Part shown: positions 33,718 to 45,821 of the stretch, one piece after another
How the letters are laid out: each line of letters opens with the position of its first letter
Numbering within the stretch: the stretch's first letter is position 1
Source: Phytophthora sp. 'mugwort'
Lineage: Eukaryota; Oomycota; Peronosporomycetes; Peronosporales; Peronosporaceae
Length of the DNA: 64,000 bases
Assembly: GCA_033558025.1 (NCBI GenBank)
Contig: JAUCEF010000001.1
Coordinates: 310,001-374,000, forward strand
Reading direction: 5' to 3'
Notes under the pieces: generated by a model
Databases searched by the model: none
The model's input: the letters and a program-made list of their open reading frames with translations, nothing else
Told to the model about the DNA's origin: nothing
Position numbers and translations under genes: made by a program

Positions 33718-35050
33718 TCACTTCAACGGTGCGGACACGGAAGTTTGATAGACGGAATAGTTATCGAGGCGGAGCTTGCGTTTTGCCTGATCGAACGGAA
33801 GAGGATGCACTAACCGGTGGGAAACCTTCTCAACACTTCCGATCCCACATTCTGCAGCCTGGCCGATGGAGGTTATCGCGCCAAACTTTCGCCGTGCAAC
33901 GGCGCGAACTGACGGAACAAGCCGATTCAGATCTCCATCCTTCAACGGAGTGAGGATCCGTCCTGTCATATCCGTACCGCAAGGGAATGCGCTGTCGGCT
34001 ACGACTCCGTACCGAGAGTCGGGATTGAGTTTTGAGTCGGCTAGACTCTCTCGAAACGCCGAACTCGTGTCCGAGTCGTTCGAGCTACCCGGGTAATTGT
34101 GTTTGCGCCACACAATTAGCCCATCGGCGCCAAAACATAGCGTGCCAGTGACATAGACAGCATGTAGCCATCCATTGTAATGCGCATTCTGAAGGTCCTT
34201 CTTTGTCGGCTCTTGTATCTGATAGCATCGCAGTCAATACACAGAGAAATCGCAGCGTTAGCGTGGCTGTACTTTGAACAAAATTGTAGCTCGATCCATA
34301 CCCGATAGTTATTCCCATCAAGAAGACCCCAAATAAACTGGAGCAGCGTCTCGCGAGCAGTGGTAAGACGAGCCAAAGCTTTCTGGCGGGCCAGCGTCGG
34401 CTAGAGTATCGAGCAGGCGCGAACCCTTCCAAAGCTCTGCTCATGGCATCCTCTGCTTCGGTGAGCACTCGGCTCAAGGTAGCGTGTGGAACACCAAAAT
34501 TGGAACACATCGTTTTATAACCCATCGCGCCAACGTAGAAGGCCATGAGCAGGCCTAGAACCTGGTGGTGGTGCTTCAGCCTGCGGGGCCGGCCACCCGT
34601 AGGTGAGAAGCGAGGTATCACGTAGAACCTTGAGAAGCGCTCGAGGAGAAGGCAGAAAGAGCGCCTACAAACACCCCACACGAACTACACAGTCAATAAC
34701 GTCGACTCACACAAATCCACATCACACACACGCACCTACAGAGCCCCGTGACAGTCATGATGTTCTTGTCAGTATGGAAGTACCACACGTACACCTACGG
34801 GGCGAACTCCGGCTTCGAAAGGGTCTGGTGTAGTCAAATAATGCCGGATCCGCACTATGCGGCCATGCTCCTCGCGCATTTGCTCCTCATGAAATCGACG
34901 CATGAGATCCTCGAGAGTTCTTGAGAGGCGGCGACGTCTCTCTGATAGCACGGACAGGACACACAGAAGCCTGGGGTCACGCACAGCACTAGTCGTCCGC
35001 GCACACGGCGAAACCTACGCGGTGCTGGAAGTTCGCCGTGCTCAAAGATC
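33718..35050 (-). pseudogene. Harbinger module 2: PIF/Harbinger-like DDE transposase
   Basis: Minus-strand order: an N-terminal charged segment (RRRLSRTLEDLMRRFHEEQM, about 34940-34880), an HTH-like region (HHHQVLGLLMAFYVGAMGYK then MCSNFGVPHATLSRVLTEAE, 34575-34455), a catalytic-core remnant in mixed frames, and DDE_4-type RYGVVADSAFPCGTDMTGRI with TPLKDG (about 34010-33945). Frameshifts occur near 34840, 34410, 34390 and 34110. The 3' end stops about 90 bp past the end of the accessory gene, again tail-to-tail. Confidence 0.65.
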
Positions 35051-35312
35051 AAAGGAGAAGGGGAAGTTGCGGTGTGATGGGGGTTCGCGCCTGTTCGTTT
35101 CCCTAGATATAGAGATTATTTGCAAAGTTTGCCCTTCATAAATTGTCTCGACCCCAGGGACATACTAACTTCTTATGACCAACTGCAAGTCGGACATAAT
35201 CAACAGGCCAGAGTAAACATTTGGTCGAGGTTTCGGACGTCGGATTTAAACGCGACCTTTTAATAGGAGATAAAAGCCGATGAAGGGTTGATAAACAGGC
35301 GTATAAAAACGA

Positions 35313-35349
35313 CAGCTATTAAACCGTTTTATGTAGGTTATGAAAGGCA
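35313..35349 (-). repeat. Right terminal inverted repeat (37 bp)
   Basis: Reverse complement of the left repeat at 29589-29625 with 35 of 37 matches. Confidence 0.85.
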
Positions 35350-35520
35350 ACCAATGTACATTCAGTTGCAACTCATAAGCCATCTGATTGGTTGTCACAG
35401 TAATAAAGAGGGACAAACGCGAAAAGACCGAGATATCTCTTAAATAGCAGGTTATATATGATGTGTTGACGATCCGCGCATTTCACAGGAAACTCATTAT
35501 TAATTGATTAACAGAAGAAA

Positions 35521-35933
35521 TGCCGAGCTTTTGCAGTGGCAGACCGTTTAGTACCGAAGGCTATTATGTTCTAAGTATAACCTTATTTTATGCTACTATT
35601 GCTGTGCAGCTTCAGGCCAAGCGCTCTCTGTCGGCGCCCAACCAGACCTTTGTAAATGAGGACGCGGAACTGCTTAGGGAACTCCTGGGGTTTTATGTCG
35701 GCTATCACGTCTACAGTGGACCCATGGCGTTTGCCACCACGAAATGGACGATACGTATCGGCATATCATGCGGCGCTTTGCACACGACCCCCACGCTGGC
35801 TTCAACAGCATTGCCGGCCACCGTTTCGGAAACTCGGAAACTGAAACAGGCCGCTGTACACGAGAAACAAATTAAGCACGGGTATGTGAATGATTTTACT
35901 CTTATCTACATATATAAATTGCAATATCGGTGA
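35521..35933 (+). CDS. Unassigned ORF, possible gene remnant
   Basis: A 137-residue frame contains FVNEDAELLRELLGFYVGYH and a hydrophobic stretch. I recognise no family. It lies between the SET/Harbinger unit and the MULE, in sequence with no other gene. It may be a fragment of a further transposon. Confidence 0.2.
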
Positions 35934-36099
35934 ATATGGATAGCACATGCCTGATAGACTTGGTCATCCAGGCCCTGGCCCAGTCTCGGCAGCTTATTCA
36001 GAGACTGCGTGACTTCCTCCACAGTCGTCTCCACCTATTACTCCTCCTGCGGTAGCATCTTCATAGCGGGAGGGCCTCGACCTCGGCCTTAGTCTTATG

Positions 36100-36228
36100 A
36101 TATGAAACTCTAATCTAATTCATAATTTAAAACCAGCACAAGAGGCTGATAGGGTAATGTCTCTATGAAACTCTTAATCTAATTACTAATTTAGGGCCGC
36201 CACAAGAGGCTGATACCGGTAATGTCAC
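36100..36228 (+). repeat. Imperfect tandem duplication, unit about 63 bp
   Basis: The block TATGAAACTCTAATCTAATT through ACAAGAGGCTGATA and GGTAATGTC occurs twice head to tail (about 36102-36162 and 36163-36227) with a few differences. No gene function is implied. Confidence 0.75.
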
Positions 36229-36834
36229 TGAGGACCAACGTCACTTTTACTAGTCATCTACGCTGTACTTGGTTATCCTGATCTGCTGAGTTGATCAATC
36301 GGATGTAAACCTATATTTCTGCCTTTTGGCTATAATTACGAGGTAGATCGATGAATTGCAGTTTTCCTCGATAACAGATCAGTTTCAGATTCATTCACGA
36401 GGTTTATGTACCCCGCTCTTGTAAGATTAGTTATTCATTGGGGCGAAGCCCCCTTATAATGAAGTCACTCGTTTTTACCGCCTTATTACTTGAAAAGCGG
36501 AGTTGTTACAGCAACCATAAGTCTGAGACATTTATGGTTGCTTTAGTCGTTCTGCGACATATATGGTTGCTTTAAGGTGTTTTCAAAAAATGGCGGGTGT
36601 AATTTAAAAATCTAAATTATTCTTTCCTCTTCGATACGAAAATCGAAAAAAAATGCGATACTCATTAAGTACGACTAACAAGCACGGAGCAGAGGTTGAT
36701 TTACAGGCCCGTTTGGGTCCGGTGCGCACGGTAAACATGCGTCTGCTGGTAACACGTCGACAGGCCAGAATACCTAATTATTCGCATTAGTGCTAATTCC
36801 AGGACGGTGCTTGCGGGAAAACAAGAGCGCGTTA

Positions 36835-39800
36835 AACTATATTCTGGCCACGCTTGGCATCGAAAAGGACAATGACAGTGACGAAGACTTTGGGGTGGAA
36901 GAAGAGGGGGCGATTTGACAGCGGGAGATGAAGAGGACGCAGCAGATTTGGCGGCGAAAGATGAGGAGGAGGAGGCCGCTGAAGCAGACACGGAATGTTC
37001 TCGAACCGACGGTAAGGTCTCGTTGTTTTGTGTTTAATGGTAGTATATATATTGGTATCGATGCTAACTGTTGTGTGGAATGTATCTTTAGTGCGCAAGC
37101 AACCCAAGCAGAGAAAGCCGGACCACCCTGTCGTAGAGAAACGAAAGCTGGAGGTACTGTTAGAGTTGTCGGATGAAGACGAGGACAACATTCGCGAAGT
37201 CGGCGTCGTTTCCAACCCGATGCATGTAGAGTATACGCCTCGAAAGCGTGCGAGCAAGCACGTCGAGTACATGCAGCCAATGGGAACGGAGAGAGACGAG
37301 ATAGGAAACGTCATGCCAGCATTTCCGTCGGGTGTCATCGAGTCTTGGGAGAGATTTTGAGATCACGCTGAAGGATTACAAGAGGAAGTACAACCTCGAA
37401 TTCCGGTACGGAGTTCTGAACCTACGGCTCGATACAACAGGTTTGAATATTTTGCTGATATTGTACGGATTAAATTTAATGGTAACGCTTTAACTTTACT
37501 GCAATCTAGCTCGCATGATGATCAATTGCCCACGAACTTTCAGTGGACTCATAAGGTTTACCGCTGCACACACTGGTGTTTCGCAAGGATCTCGGTCGAA
37601 AGGCCAGGGAAACCGAAAATTTCGATACTGCGGGTGTACCGCAAGACTAATACCAACGCTCACTCGGGTTGGAGAGGACGCGTACGAGATCGTGATACGG
37701 AACGAGGTACGCGCAGAGAACTATGTTACTTTCTTATACGTGAGTACTGATTTTTCAATGGGCGTTTGAGCTATAGAATCGCACGCATTCACACCCAACT
37801 TGCCGTACTCACGCCGCATCGTATTTGACGACCGAGACACTGCCACTTGATGACCAAGTTCGTGAAGACGCTGGCTGACGCCCGTGTGAGCTCCTCACAT
37901 ATCGCTAGCCTTCTAAAATATCGGATTGGTACGCACTTGGAATTTGTGCTAGTCTTGATGTGCGACTAAACCATTTTTATGCGGTTCTTGTGTTGCTATA
38001 GGCTGCAAAACGACACCACAGCAGACGCGCGATCTCATTCGCACCATCACAGGCCAGAATTTAGGTGAAGACCATCTGAAGGACATGCTGCATGCCCTCC
38101 GCCAGCTTGATGGTTGTGACATGCTGGTTATACAAGACCAAATGGATATCACTTGCGGCATCGTCATGCAGACCAAGGTTCAGAAACTAATGGTTTTGAG
38201 AGGTGGGGCGAGACGCTAGCGATGGACTTCACGCATGGCACGAACAACGTCGGGTATCATTTGGGTATGGTATAATATCTTTATCATAAAGCAACCTTCT
38301 CTATAGCAACCATAATTAATAACCCGTCATTGCGACACTGTCCTGTAGGGAGCCTGGCCGTCACTACCGCCACGGGTAGAGGTTTCCCGGTTGTCGACGT
38401 CATACGCCTGAACGAGCAGGCTGTGCAATATCGACTATTCTGAAATACTTCAAAGAGAAGAACCCGGGTGGGCGTGGCGTCGAAACTGTGGTCATTGATA
38501 AAGCCTTCGTGGAATGGCGGGTTCTCGAAGAGTGCTTTCCGACAGCTACCATTTTGCTCTGTCAGTTCCATGCCATCTCTCATTGAAAAACGTTATGAAC
38601 CGGTCGACGTTTCACGTCAAGATCGCCCAGCGTGAAGAACTTCTCAGCTTGATGACAGCTCTGCTTTACAGGTTGGTTGCTGTGCGAACAACCCTTTGGC
38701 TGTGTCTATTACTTTCTAACTTTATGTTGTGTGAATTAGCCCGACGCAGGGTGCTTATGCAGCTGGCTTTGAAACGCTTAAAAGATACTGCAAAACCAAC
38801 AACCAACAAGCCTTCTTCGCCTACTTTGACAAAAACTGGAATTCATGTCGTGCCATGTAGTCGAACTCGTGGAAAACATTTTTCTGCGGGAAACACAACT
38901 ACGAACCGTACCGAGTCGAACTGGAACCAGTTGAAAATGCTGCTAGGACTGAAGACTAGAATTGACAAGCCAATTGCTGGGTTGCTGCAGCATCAGGTAA
39001 CGATAACACAGCAGATTATTTCGGAGATCGGAAAGCAACACTCTTCCTCTCGGGTGCCTAAAACAGTTCCTCGATATTCGCGAGCAGTTGCCACCAGATT
39101 GTCAACGAATATGCTGGAGAGGGTGAAAACGAAATGGGAACGATATGTGAATCTGATGGTATCAGCAACTTGTGAGAAGCGCTCAAGTATTTCAGTTTGG
39201 AATGTTTTTACAGCTCGAATCAAACTTTTAAGTGCCACAATACGGATTGGACGTGCACGTGCTTGTTCTACAGAAGTAAACACTTGCCCTGCCGCCATCT
39301 TATGTATGTAGCGCGCAAAGACCATGGATTTGAGTTCCTTCCTGCTATTTCACTGACGAACGATGGAGTACCTCCGCAGAATGAAGAACTGGCGTCTACC
39401 GCTGATTCGCTGCTTACCTATCGTGCGCATTTCCAAGTTAAATTTGCCGAAAGAAAGGATGCTAGATGATCATGATGATGAACCCTCTTCGTCCAAGACA
39501 CCGAGACAGGTAGCCTACATCCGTCTAAACCGACATGAACGCAAACCAGGTCGTACTTTCTTCTGCTGAGAAGTATTCATACGGAAAAACTATGCTTGAT
39601 CCTCTGCTTCAGCATCTATCCAACTTGTCGAGTGTTGCTTTTACCAAGAGGTTAACGCTTGGAAGAGACTGTTGAAGTAGGATTCCAGCGAGTGGAATCT
39701 GAGTCTGTTAATGCCAGCGGATCAACCAGTGATCGGAATAACGAAGATGATGATGATGAAATAAGAAGAGATGAGGATGTACTGGCGATTTTAGATCCAG

Positions 39801-40497
39801 CAGATGCGATAGAGACTGCCAAGCTAATGGACGTGCTAGAAATGGCAATTGATGGATGCTCCGCGGACGGCGGTACAGATGATGATGAAGTTCCACCAAC
39901 GCAGCCTGCTCAAATGAAACTAGAACCACCGCAAGAGCAAGTATCGACGTCAGTCCAATCTTCTGAGCCAGACGCAGATATAAATAACAGCAAAGAAGAT
40001 GTCGGCGACGACCCCTCCGTGCATTCACCACCAACACCTGTGCGCCAAGTCAGTATCATCACGGTCCCAAAGCCAAAGGGTCGAAGTAGAGCACGATCCA
40101 AAACCAAGCAGCTGCGCTAAAAGAAGCTTACATCGGGACCAGTTCGTCTAGCAGTCCACAAGTATTCAAGTGGTCTCTCAGCCCCGCTAGATCAGTTAGT
40201 AATATGGGCACGAAACACTGCAAAGTTATGAAGGATGTCGTGGATATATAGCCAGTCCAACTAGAAGACGCCTACCTGCGAGCACGTACAATCAAGTGTC
40301 GGTGGGAAGCCTTCCGTCCAGCAGACTACATGCACAACTTAGTCATTCCAGTGGATCTCACGTGATCAATGCAAGCTTCAATAACGACTGCCATGAATGA
40401 ACATAACAAACCCGACGAGCTGGATTACACAGTGAAGAAGCATGACATCGTCCTTGGACTCGTCGTGTCAGTCGATCTAACTCTGGAAATTCAGCAG
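36835..40497 (+). pseudogene. MULE transposase with SWIM zinc finger
   Basis: An acidic start (DNDSDEDFGVEEEGA) leads to a basic segment, then a FAR1/FLYWCH-like region (SWERF..., then RKFRYCGCTARL). The MULE core begins MDFTHGTNNVGYHLG (about 38222-38266, first catalytic Asp) and continues across an intron with SLAVTTATGRGFPVVDVIRL. The second Asp lies in VVIDKAFVEWRVLEECFPTA (about 38490-38550), followed by a CQFHAI-like motif. A long helical part and a SWIM finger, WTCTCLFYRSKHLPCRHLM (about 39250-39305), follow, then an acidic tail. Single-base shifts occur near 37357, 38210, 38435, 38560, 39190 and 40115, plus stops. The last exon before the piggyBac-filled intron ends LTLEIQQ with a GTAAGG donor at 40498. 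Confidence 0.65.
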
Positions 40498-40967
40498 GTA
40501 AGGTTGCTTTACAGTTATGATTGCTCTACTGTGATTCCTTTAACATTATGGTTGCTTTAACCCTTGAACCCCCGACCAAAAACTGGGGGGAGTACATTTT
40601 TTTCAAAATGTTGGACCCACCAGCATATTAATATGAACGTTTGTATATATCACCTCTAAGTTCGATTTTGTTGGGGGGAGGGTTACAGTAAAGTGTGAGG
40701 CTGGCCGTGTAAAGGTGTGACATCTCCAACATAGTACTCATTATGTCTCATTATGTTGGTTGATATCGCTCGATGACGACATACAAGATGGAAAAGCCAA
40801 CATATCATTTGCCCTTTCTATTAGAGCGTACATTTTTTTGTGCACATCCAGACAACAAATGGAACAGATAGCCAATTGAAAAAAGCAAACCTTGGTTCTG
40901 TTCATTACCTTACGCATTGAGAATCCAGTAGGCATGCACAGATAGCACAGGTAGCACGCAGGGCTGC

Positions 40968-43900
40968 TTACTCACTCATTGCGGCCGCCTGTCTCTCCTC
41001 GGACCTCTCTTCACCACAGCCACTCGCCGACTCGCGTAGCGCAGCATCTTCTTCCTCCGCACCTTCGTCCATGCCGACGCGTCGGCTCGTGCGGGCGCGC
41101 TTGCGACCTGGGCGGCGAGCTTGGACACGGCGGCCATCCAGAAGTCGCTGCGGAATGTTCAACCCGCTGGCCCAGTCGTCGTGCCAAATCTGGAAGCACG
41201 TCTTCTCCCGACCGTCGCACACGACGTTGCAGAGGTGCTTGCTGCTCGAACACAAACACAGGGGTTAGTACAGTAATCGTAAATTGCAGCAGTAGATTTA
41301 CGTACCGTAGATTGTCTACCGAGCATCCAGGGCAATACCACTTTGAAAATTTCATGGCATACTTTGTAGACGGCGCACACTTTGCATGAGCGCGCGACGC
41401 GCTTTTTACCTTTCTTGAGTCCACAAGGTCTGGACACTCTACTATAAAGTGCCCATCGTCTGCGGCATTGCCCCGCGAGGTCGCTCGGCGTCCCTGGCGA
41501 AGGAGCCGTCCGGTCTTCAGCTCTTGGTGCCGCCTACAAATGCATACGTACGTTAGTTTAGAACAACATCAAAGTAGAAGAAGCAATTACCTCAATGTCT
41601 TGAAACGTTTTGTTGTCGACAACGAGGAGCTGCTCGTGTAGTGTTTGCATGAACTTGCGCTGGTGCCTTCTGACTGGCGCTCTTCATGCAGTACCTATGG
41701 ACGATAAACGCGTTCACGATCGCCATGTCTACTAGGCCAAAAGAAAAAAGACCGGTAGCACTTCATGGGTTGTAGGCAAGTTGAATACTGTAGCGATGCA
41801 TGCGTAGCTGGTCGTGGACGTCCACACCGCCCATCCAACGCTGGTAGTCGCGCACAAGCCCTGGCGCTGGAAAATTCTGCTTCTTACTCCCTACACGTCG
41901 GTCTACACAAACAAGTCACAGTAAGTAATTCTACATCCAACATATTCATACTATCCATTATCATATCCAACATAAGAGCCAACATAATTGACTTACACAC
42001 GGGACCCAGCAAACCGCTGCCTCCGGACGAGATCATGTGGACAGGATGGTTGTCCATCCACATTGCTGCGGTAATTTGTGGAAACGTCTTGTTTTCTGCT
42101 AGCTTCACCGTTCCACGTAGAGGCTCTGATGGGTTCTTCTTGTAAATCTTCTTCTTCGTGACCACCCCTTCCGCAAAACCAGCACGCCGAGTCTGGATAG
42201 TACCCGTGAGATACAACCGTCTGGGCATGAGTTCTAGAGCTGAACGACGGACGTGTAGTACCTATCGGTAATCGCAATACGGAACGTGTTGCACGACGAT
42301 CGAGGAAGGAGCACATCCATGTTCCGTACCACGGCAGCAGCACCACAGTAATTATCGGAGGCCGGCGGTACGGCTAAGTGTGCCTTGGCTCCAACGTACA
42401 TGACAATCATATTTTGTTGGGGAAATGTTGGAGAACAGTAGACTGAGTTAGTAACCTCCAACATAATAAACTTTGCCAAAACAAAAACCGACGAGCCGAA
42501 GCTCGCCGGAAAACAAAGTTAGTGCTCACGTACCTCATGCAGTATGCTGTCTCCGCAGCATGCCGAAAAGAACTTTGTCCCCCACTTGTGAGGCTTCTGC
42601 GGGAGATACTGGCGAGTGGGATCCCGTCTTGACCGTGTCGGGATGATGGTTTCGCCAAAAGCGATGACAGCTCCAATCGTGTAGCCTCGAGCGAGTCTTC
42701 TGTAATTTAGTTACTACATTGCGCACCTTCCATCCGCGATCGATCTTTGCTGGGCATACTTCGAGTTAGTAAAGTGCAAGTTCTGCAAAATATGGTCGAA
42801 GCGGTTCCGCGAAAGCCAATATCCAAACGTCCCCAGAGGTACTGCACCGTGCTTGTGCTTTCTCCAGTGCGCCGCCAAACCTTTAGTTTGAGGGCACAGC
42901 ATTCTCGCAATAAACAACCCAATGAGCCGTAAAAATTCAGCAGCTTTCACGGTCTCCATGGCTCGCAGCCGCACACGCAGATCCTTCTTTGGATCGACAT
43001 CATCCGGATCATTTTTTCCGCTGGGCCTTCCGGATTTCTACAACTCGTTTTGCGATATTCTGCATGGGGTACACGTTAGTCTCCTTTTGTATCTTCCACC
43101 ATAGCTGTGGAGGTAAGAAAAAGAAAAACGGCACCAAGGGTCTTCAGCCACACGTAAGACAGCAGGACTTAGTCCGTACGGCCCTTCGTACAGACCCTCA
43201 TGCTGAGGATCGGGACCAAACTTCGCTGGATCTGCAATAGTATCAACGATATAGTCAGTAAATATAAGCGATAACAAAGCAGATGAGAACTTACCATACT
43301 CCCACCCAGTTTTTCGCATCGACTTCATCAGCGTCTTGTTCGTGGCAACGCCCAAAAAGACGCTATCCGGTAGTTTCTCAGCTGCATCATCTTCCTCGTC
43401 GTCCGATGCACACTCAAGCTCCCACAAATCTTCGTCCTCACTTAACTCACTCGAACTATCGTCACGCTCAGAATCCAACGCGGTTTCCGTAGCAGCGTCA
43501 CCTTCTGCAACAAAGCACGGGTCCGAAGCACCAACATTCATACCCTCATCACTCACCTCCGTACTCGCTTCAGCTGTATCTCCTTCGATTTCGAAAACGC
43601 CGTCTTCATTGTCATCAGTACGCTTTCGCTTCATTTTTCCAGCACTGACTGGTAAAACAAACCCAGTCCTACGAGGGCGAGGTCGTGTCGGTGTCGACAA
43701 AAGAGGTTCCGAAGTTGGAGGCCTACCACTGGAGTTTGGATTCATTGGAGGGTCGGTACTGGATGTTTAACCCCAATGTTGAAACTCGGCACTGGATGTT
43801 GGACCCGAAGTTGGAGACTCAGCACCCGCAGCACTGGAAGTTGGCTCCAATGTTGGAGTCTTCGCACTGGATGTTGGCCACGACGTTGGAGGCTCAGCAC

Positions 43901-44564
43901 TTGATGCTGGCGCCGATGTTGGAGGCTCAACTACAGCAACACTGGATGTTGCCTCCGATGTTGGAGGCACAGCAACGGAAGATGATTCAGGTGGTGAGCC
44001 AACGGATTAATCGTCACTTGACCCCAAGTCATCAAGAAGCTGAGCATCACGTAAAACGTGGGTAAGTGTCCGACTTACAACAGCATCCACATCTTTAGCG
44101 TCTGCATAACAGACCAATAGAAACACAATATTAGCAATCATCACTACACCACACAATACATGCTGCATACCTTTCGTCTGCTTCTTTTTTGCTGCATTCG
44201 TCTTCTTTGTCTTGCCCTCCGCAGTAGTCCTTCCTGGCGTCCGCGGTGGATGCGTGTCTGCAGGAGTCGCCGCCTGCAGCGAACCAGCCGCACCGGTAGA
44301 TGTCGGCAGTATTTCCTTCCGCAGCGCCCGGCGGATGTGAATCGACGGGGGGCGTGGGGGTGCTGGCTCGTTCGACAGCCGCCTGCGCCGCTCTCGACGT
44401 CTCTCGTCCGCCAGCAACTTCCGCTCTGCAGTGCTCAGCTTGCGCTGTGACGCCTTCCCCGATGGAGCCACCATATGATTGTGTGCCCTTGAGGTAAATT
44501 CTTGAATGAAGATGGGGAGCCGCAGCGGCCACCCAATTTCCGTAAGCCTGGTCTTTCTCCCCAT
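40968..44564 (-). pseudogene. piggyBac-type transposase remnant
   Basis: Read leftward. A basic N-terminus from MGRKTRLTEIGWPLRLPIF (44564) includes KLSTAERKLLADERRRERRR. An intron is likely at about 44104-44169 (GTATGC donor). A PTS-rich repeat tract with two in-frame stops (about 44007 and 43767) follows, then an acidic region. The core has FLRLIGLFIARMLCPQTKGL (about 42945-42880), ITDRYYTSVVQL (about 42270, second Asp), PRRLYLTGTIQTRRAGFA and AAMWMDNHPVHMISSGGSG (third Asp), GLVDMAIVNAFIVHRYC, and a Cys-rich tail (ARSCKVCAVYKVCHE). Several frame changes separate the blocks. It is an inactivated gene in a well-preserved element. Confidence 0.7.
43785..43975 (-). repeat. Degenerate coding minisatellite in piggyBac
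   Basis: Six or so head-to-tail copies of a roughly 30-base unit around CTCCAACATCGGCGCCAGC (minus strand) encode PPTSxPTSSA-type repeats in the disordered N-terminal part of the transposase. Confidence 0.7.
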
Positions 44565-44828
44565 CTTTCTTCCCCCTACCCACCCTCCAACCCCTACACC
44601 TGTGCATTGGATTGTCTCTCACTCACCAAAAGTGAATAGCTTAAAGTATTGAGGCACGTTCAATATAAACCTCTAGTCTAAATGTCAAATATGTTGGAGC
44701 TCCAACATGCGTAAAGTCGTGGCGTTACGGTAACCCAAGCGATACACCCATTATGTTGATGGGTCCAACATATGGGCGTTGAAGGGTTAACATTATGGTT
44801 GCTATAATTTTGTCAATTGCTTCTAGTC

Positions 44829-45040
44829 AATACGTGCATTCTTTGGTTGGCTTCTACGCAGTTAAGACTAAGGGTAGAGCATGGTTTGAAGACCGAAAGT
44901 GGCTGGAGCAAGATTGGCGAAAGACCAGCTCGAAGGTAGCTCTTTTGCAGAGGGGACGAAGACAAATGGAATTTCAGCGGACGGCACGCGCAATCGTCAT
45001 CGGGTTCTTGCCAACGCGATTATCTCTTAACGTTTAGTCG
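44829..45040 (+). pseudogene. MULE exon following the piggyBac-filled intron
   Basis: After the acceptor TTGCTTCTAG (ending 44828), a frame runs QYVHSLVGFYAVKTKGRAW, FEDRKWLEQDWRK to the stop before 45042. It links the transposase part to the Ulp1-like part and suggests a single long polyprotein-like gene in the active ancestor. A frame change separates it from the protease frame. Confidence 0.45.
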
Positions 45041-45041
45041 G

Positions 45042-45782
45042 TTGCGCACCGAATTTGTTACGATGTCTGGCGGTGGAATAATCAGTTTTGAGAACATTGT
45101 GGGCGGAATCTGCCGAGGATGGCTGAATGATAGCACCATTGATTTCTGTTTAGAAACGATTGCAGCTTCGATGGGAAATTGTTACGGGCTGTCGTCACTT
45201 ACATGGGCGGTAGGATGGCCAACGACACCGAAGGCGTCACTAGTTAACATTAAGTTTGTCATCCATCCTGTGAACTTAAACGCGAACCATTGGGGTATCA
45301 TTATCGTTCGGCTGACTTGTAAGGATATAACGAGAAATGTGCTGCGCGCGCATGTCTGCATGTACGAGCCTCTTATTGATGATGAATACCACGATGACAT
45401 GGAGGAGGTGTGGGAAGGAATCTCGAAGGACGAGACCGACGAGGAAAGTACCGGAAAAGAGGGGCTTCGTGGTTTTATTGAGCGATGGCACGAAGCCTCG
45501 ATGCCCAGCAGCAAGCTTTTCATTGATCCCGTCGAGTGGGTTGAACGCCCACAACAACCAGACGAAGCCAGCTGCGGCGTCTTGGTATTAGCCCCCGCAC
45601 ACAATTATCTTACTGGGAATGAGGAGCAGGAGAACTACAATGTCTCCACGAATGATGTCAAGATAATGCGTTTGCGGATGTTGGGGGTTATCATGTGTCA
45701 TTCACAGGAACGACAAATGTCCGAGTTCGATGCTAATACGACAAGGAAGATCCACAAGAAACTGGAAGACGAGCTCAAGTAA
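45042..45782 (+). CDS. Ulp1/C48-type cysteine protease of the MULE
   Basis: An open frame of 246 residues; the first ATG is at 45063. Motifs of the Ulp1/SENP fold are present in order: the substrate-groove GWLNDSTIDFCLE (about 45118-45155), the catalytic His in LNANHWGIIIV (about 45278-45310), and the Cys with its preceding Gln in QQPDEASCGVLVLA (about 45553-45593). The Asp is presumably in the acidic segment between them. Ulp1 enzymes remove SUMO or related modifiers. Plant MULEs with captured Ulp1 domains are known, so a role in countering host modification or silencing is a reasonable guess. This part has stayed open while the transposase part is broken, although its upstream junction carries a frameshift. 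Confidence 0.6.
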   Translation: MRTEFVTMSGGGIISFENIVGGICRGWLNDSTIDFCLETIAASMGNCYGLSSLTWAVGWPTTPKASLVNIKFVIHPVNLNANHWGIIIVRLTCKDITRNVLRAHVCMYEPLIDDEYHDDMEEVWEGISKDETDEESTGKEGLRGFIERWHEASMPSSKLFIDPVEWVERPQQPDEASCGVLVLAPAHNYLTGNEEQENYNVSTNDVKIMRLRMLGVIMCHSQERQMSEFDANTTRKIHKKLEDELK

Positions 45783-45821
45783 CTAACTGAATTAAGACAT
45801 TCCGTTGCACTTGCTAACCGT

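Larger units (their letters stand above)
29589..35349. mobile_element. Harbinger-type element carrying SET, DUF6818 and DDE genes
   Basis: The left repeat at 29589-29625 and the reverse complement of 35313-35349 agree in 35 of 37 positions, sharing the core ACATAAAACGGTTTAAT. Between them lie, in order, a SET-domain gene (plus), a DUF6818/Myb-like gene (plus) and a PIF/Harbinger DDE transposase (minus). The unit is 5761 bp. I could not confirm a 3-bp target duplication because sequence similarity continues a few bases outward. All three genes are broken, so the copy is immobile. Confidence 0.65.
40561..44786 (-). mobile_element. Complete piggyBac element nested in the MULE intron
   Basis: It is flanked by TTAA on both sides (40557-40560 and 44787-44790), the diagnostic piggyBac target. 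Termini are CCCTTGAACCCCC at the left and CCCTTCAACGCCC (inverted) at the right. A subterminal ATGTTGGACCCA also recurs inverted (about 40608 and 44770). The length is 4226 bp. The insertion split a tandem pair of TTAACATTATGGTTGCT units belonging to the MULE. It lies between the donor at 40498 and the acceptor at 44828, so it is intronic. Confidence 0.85.
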
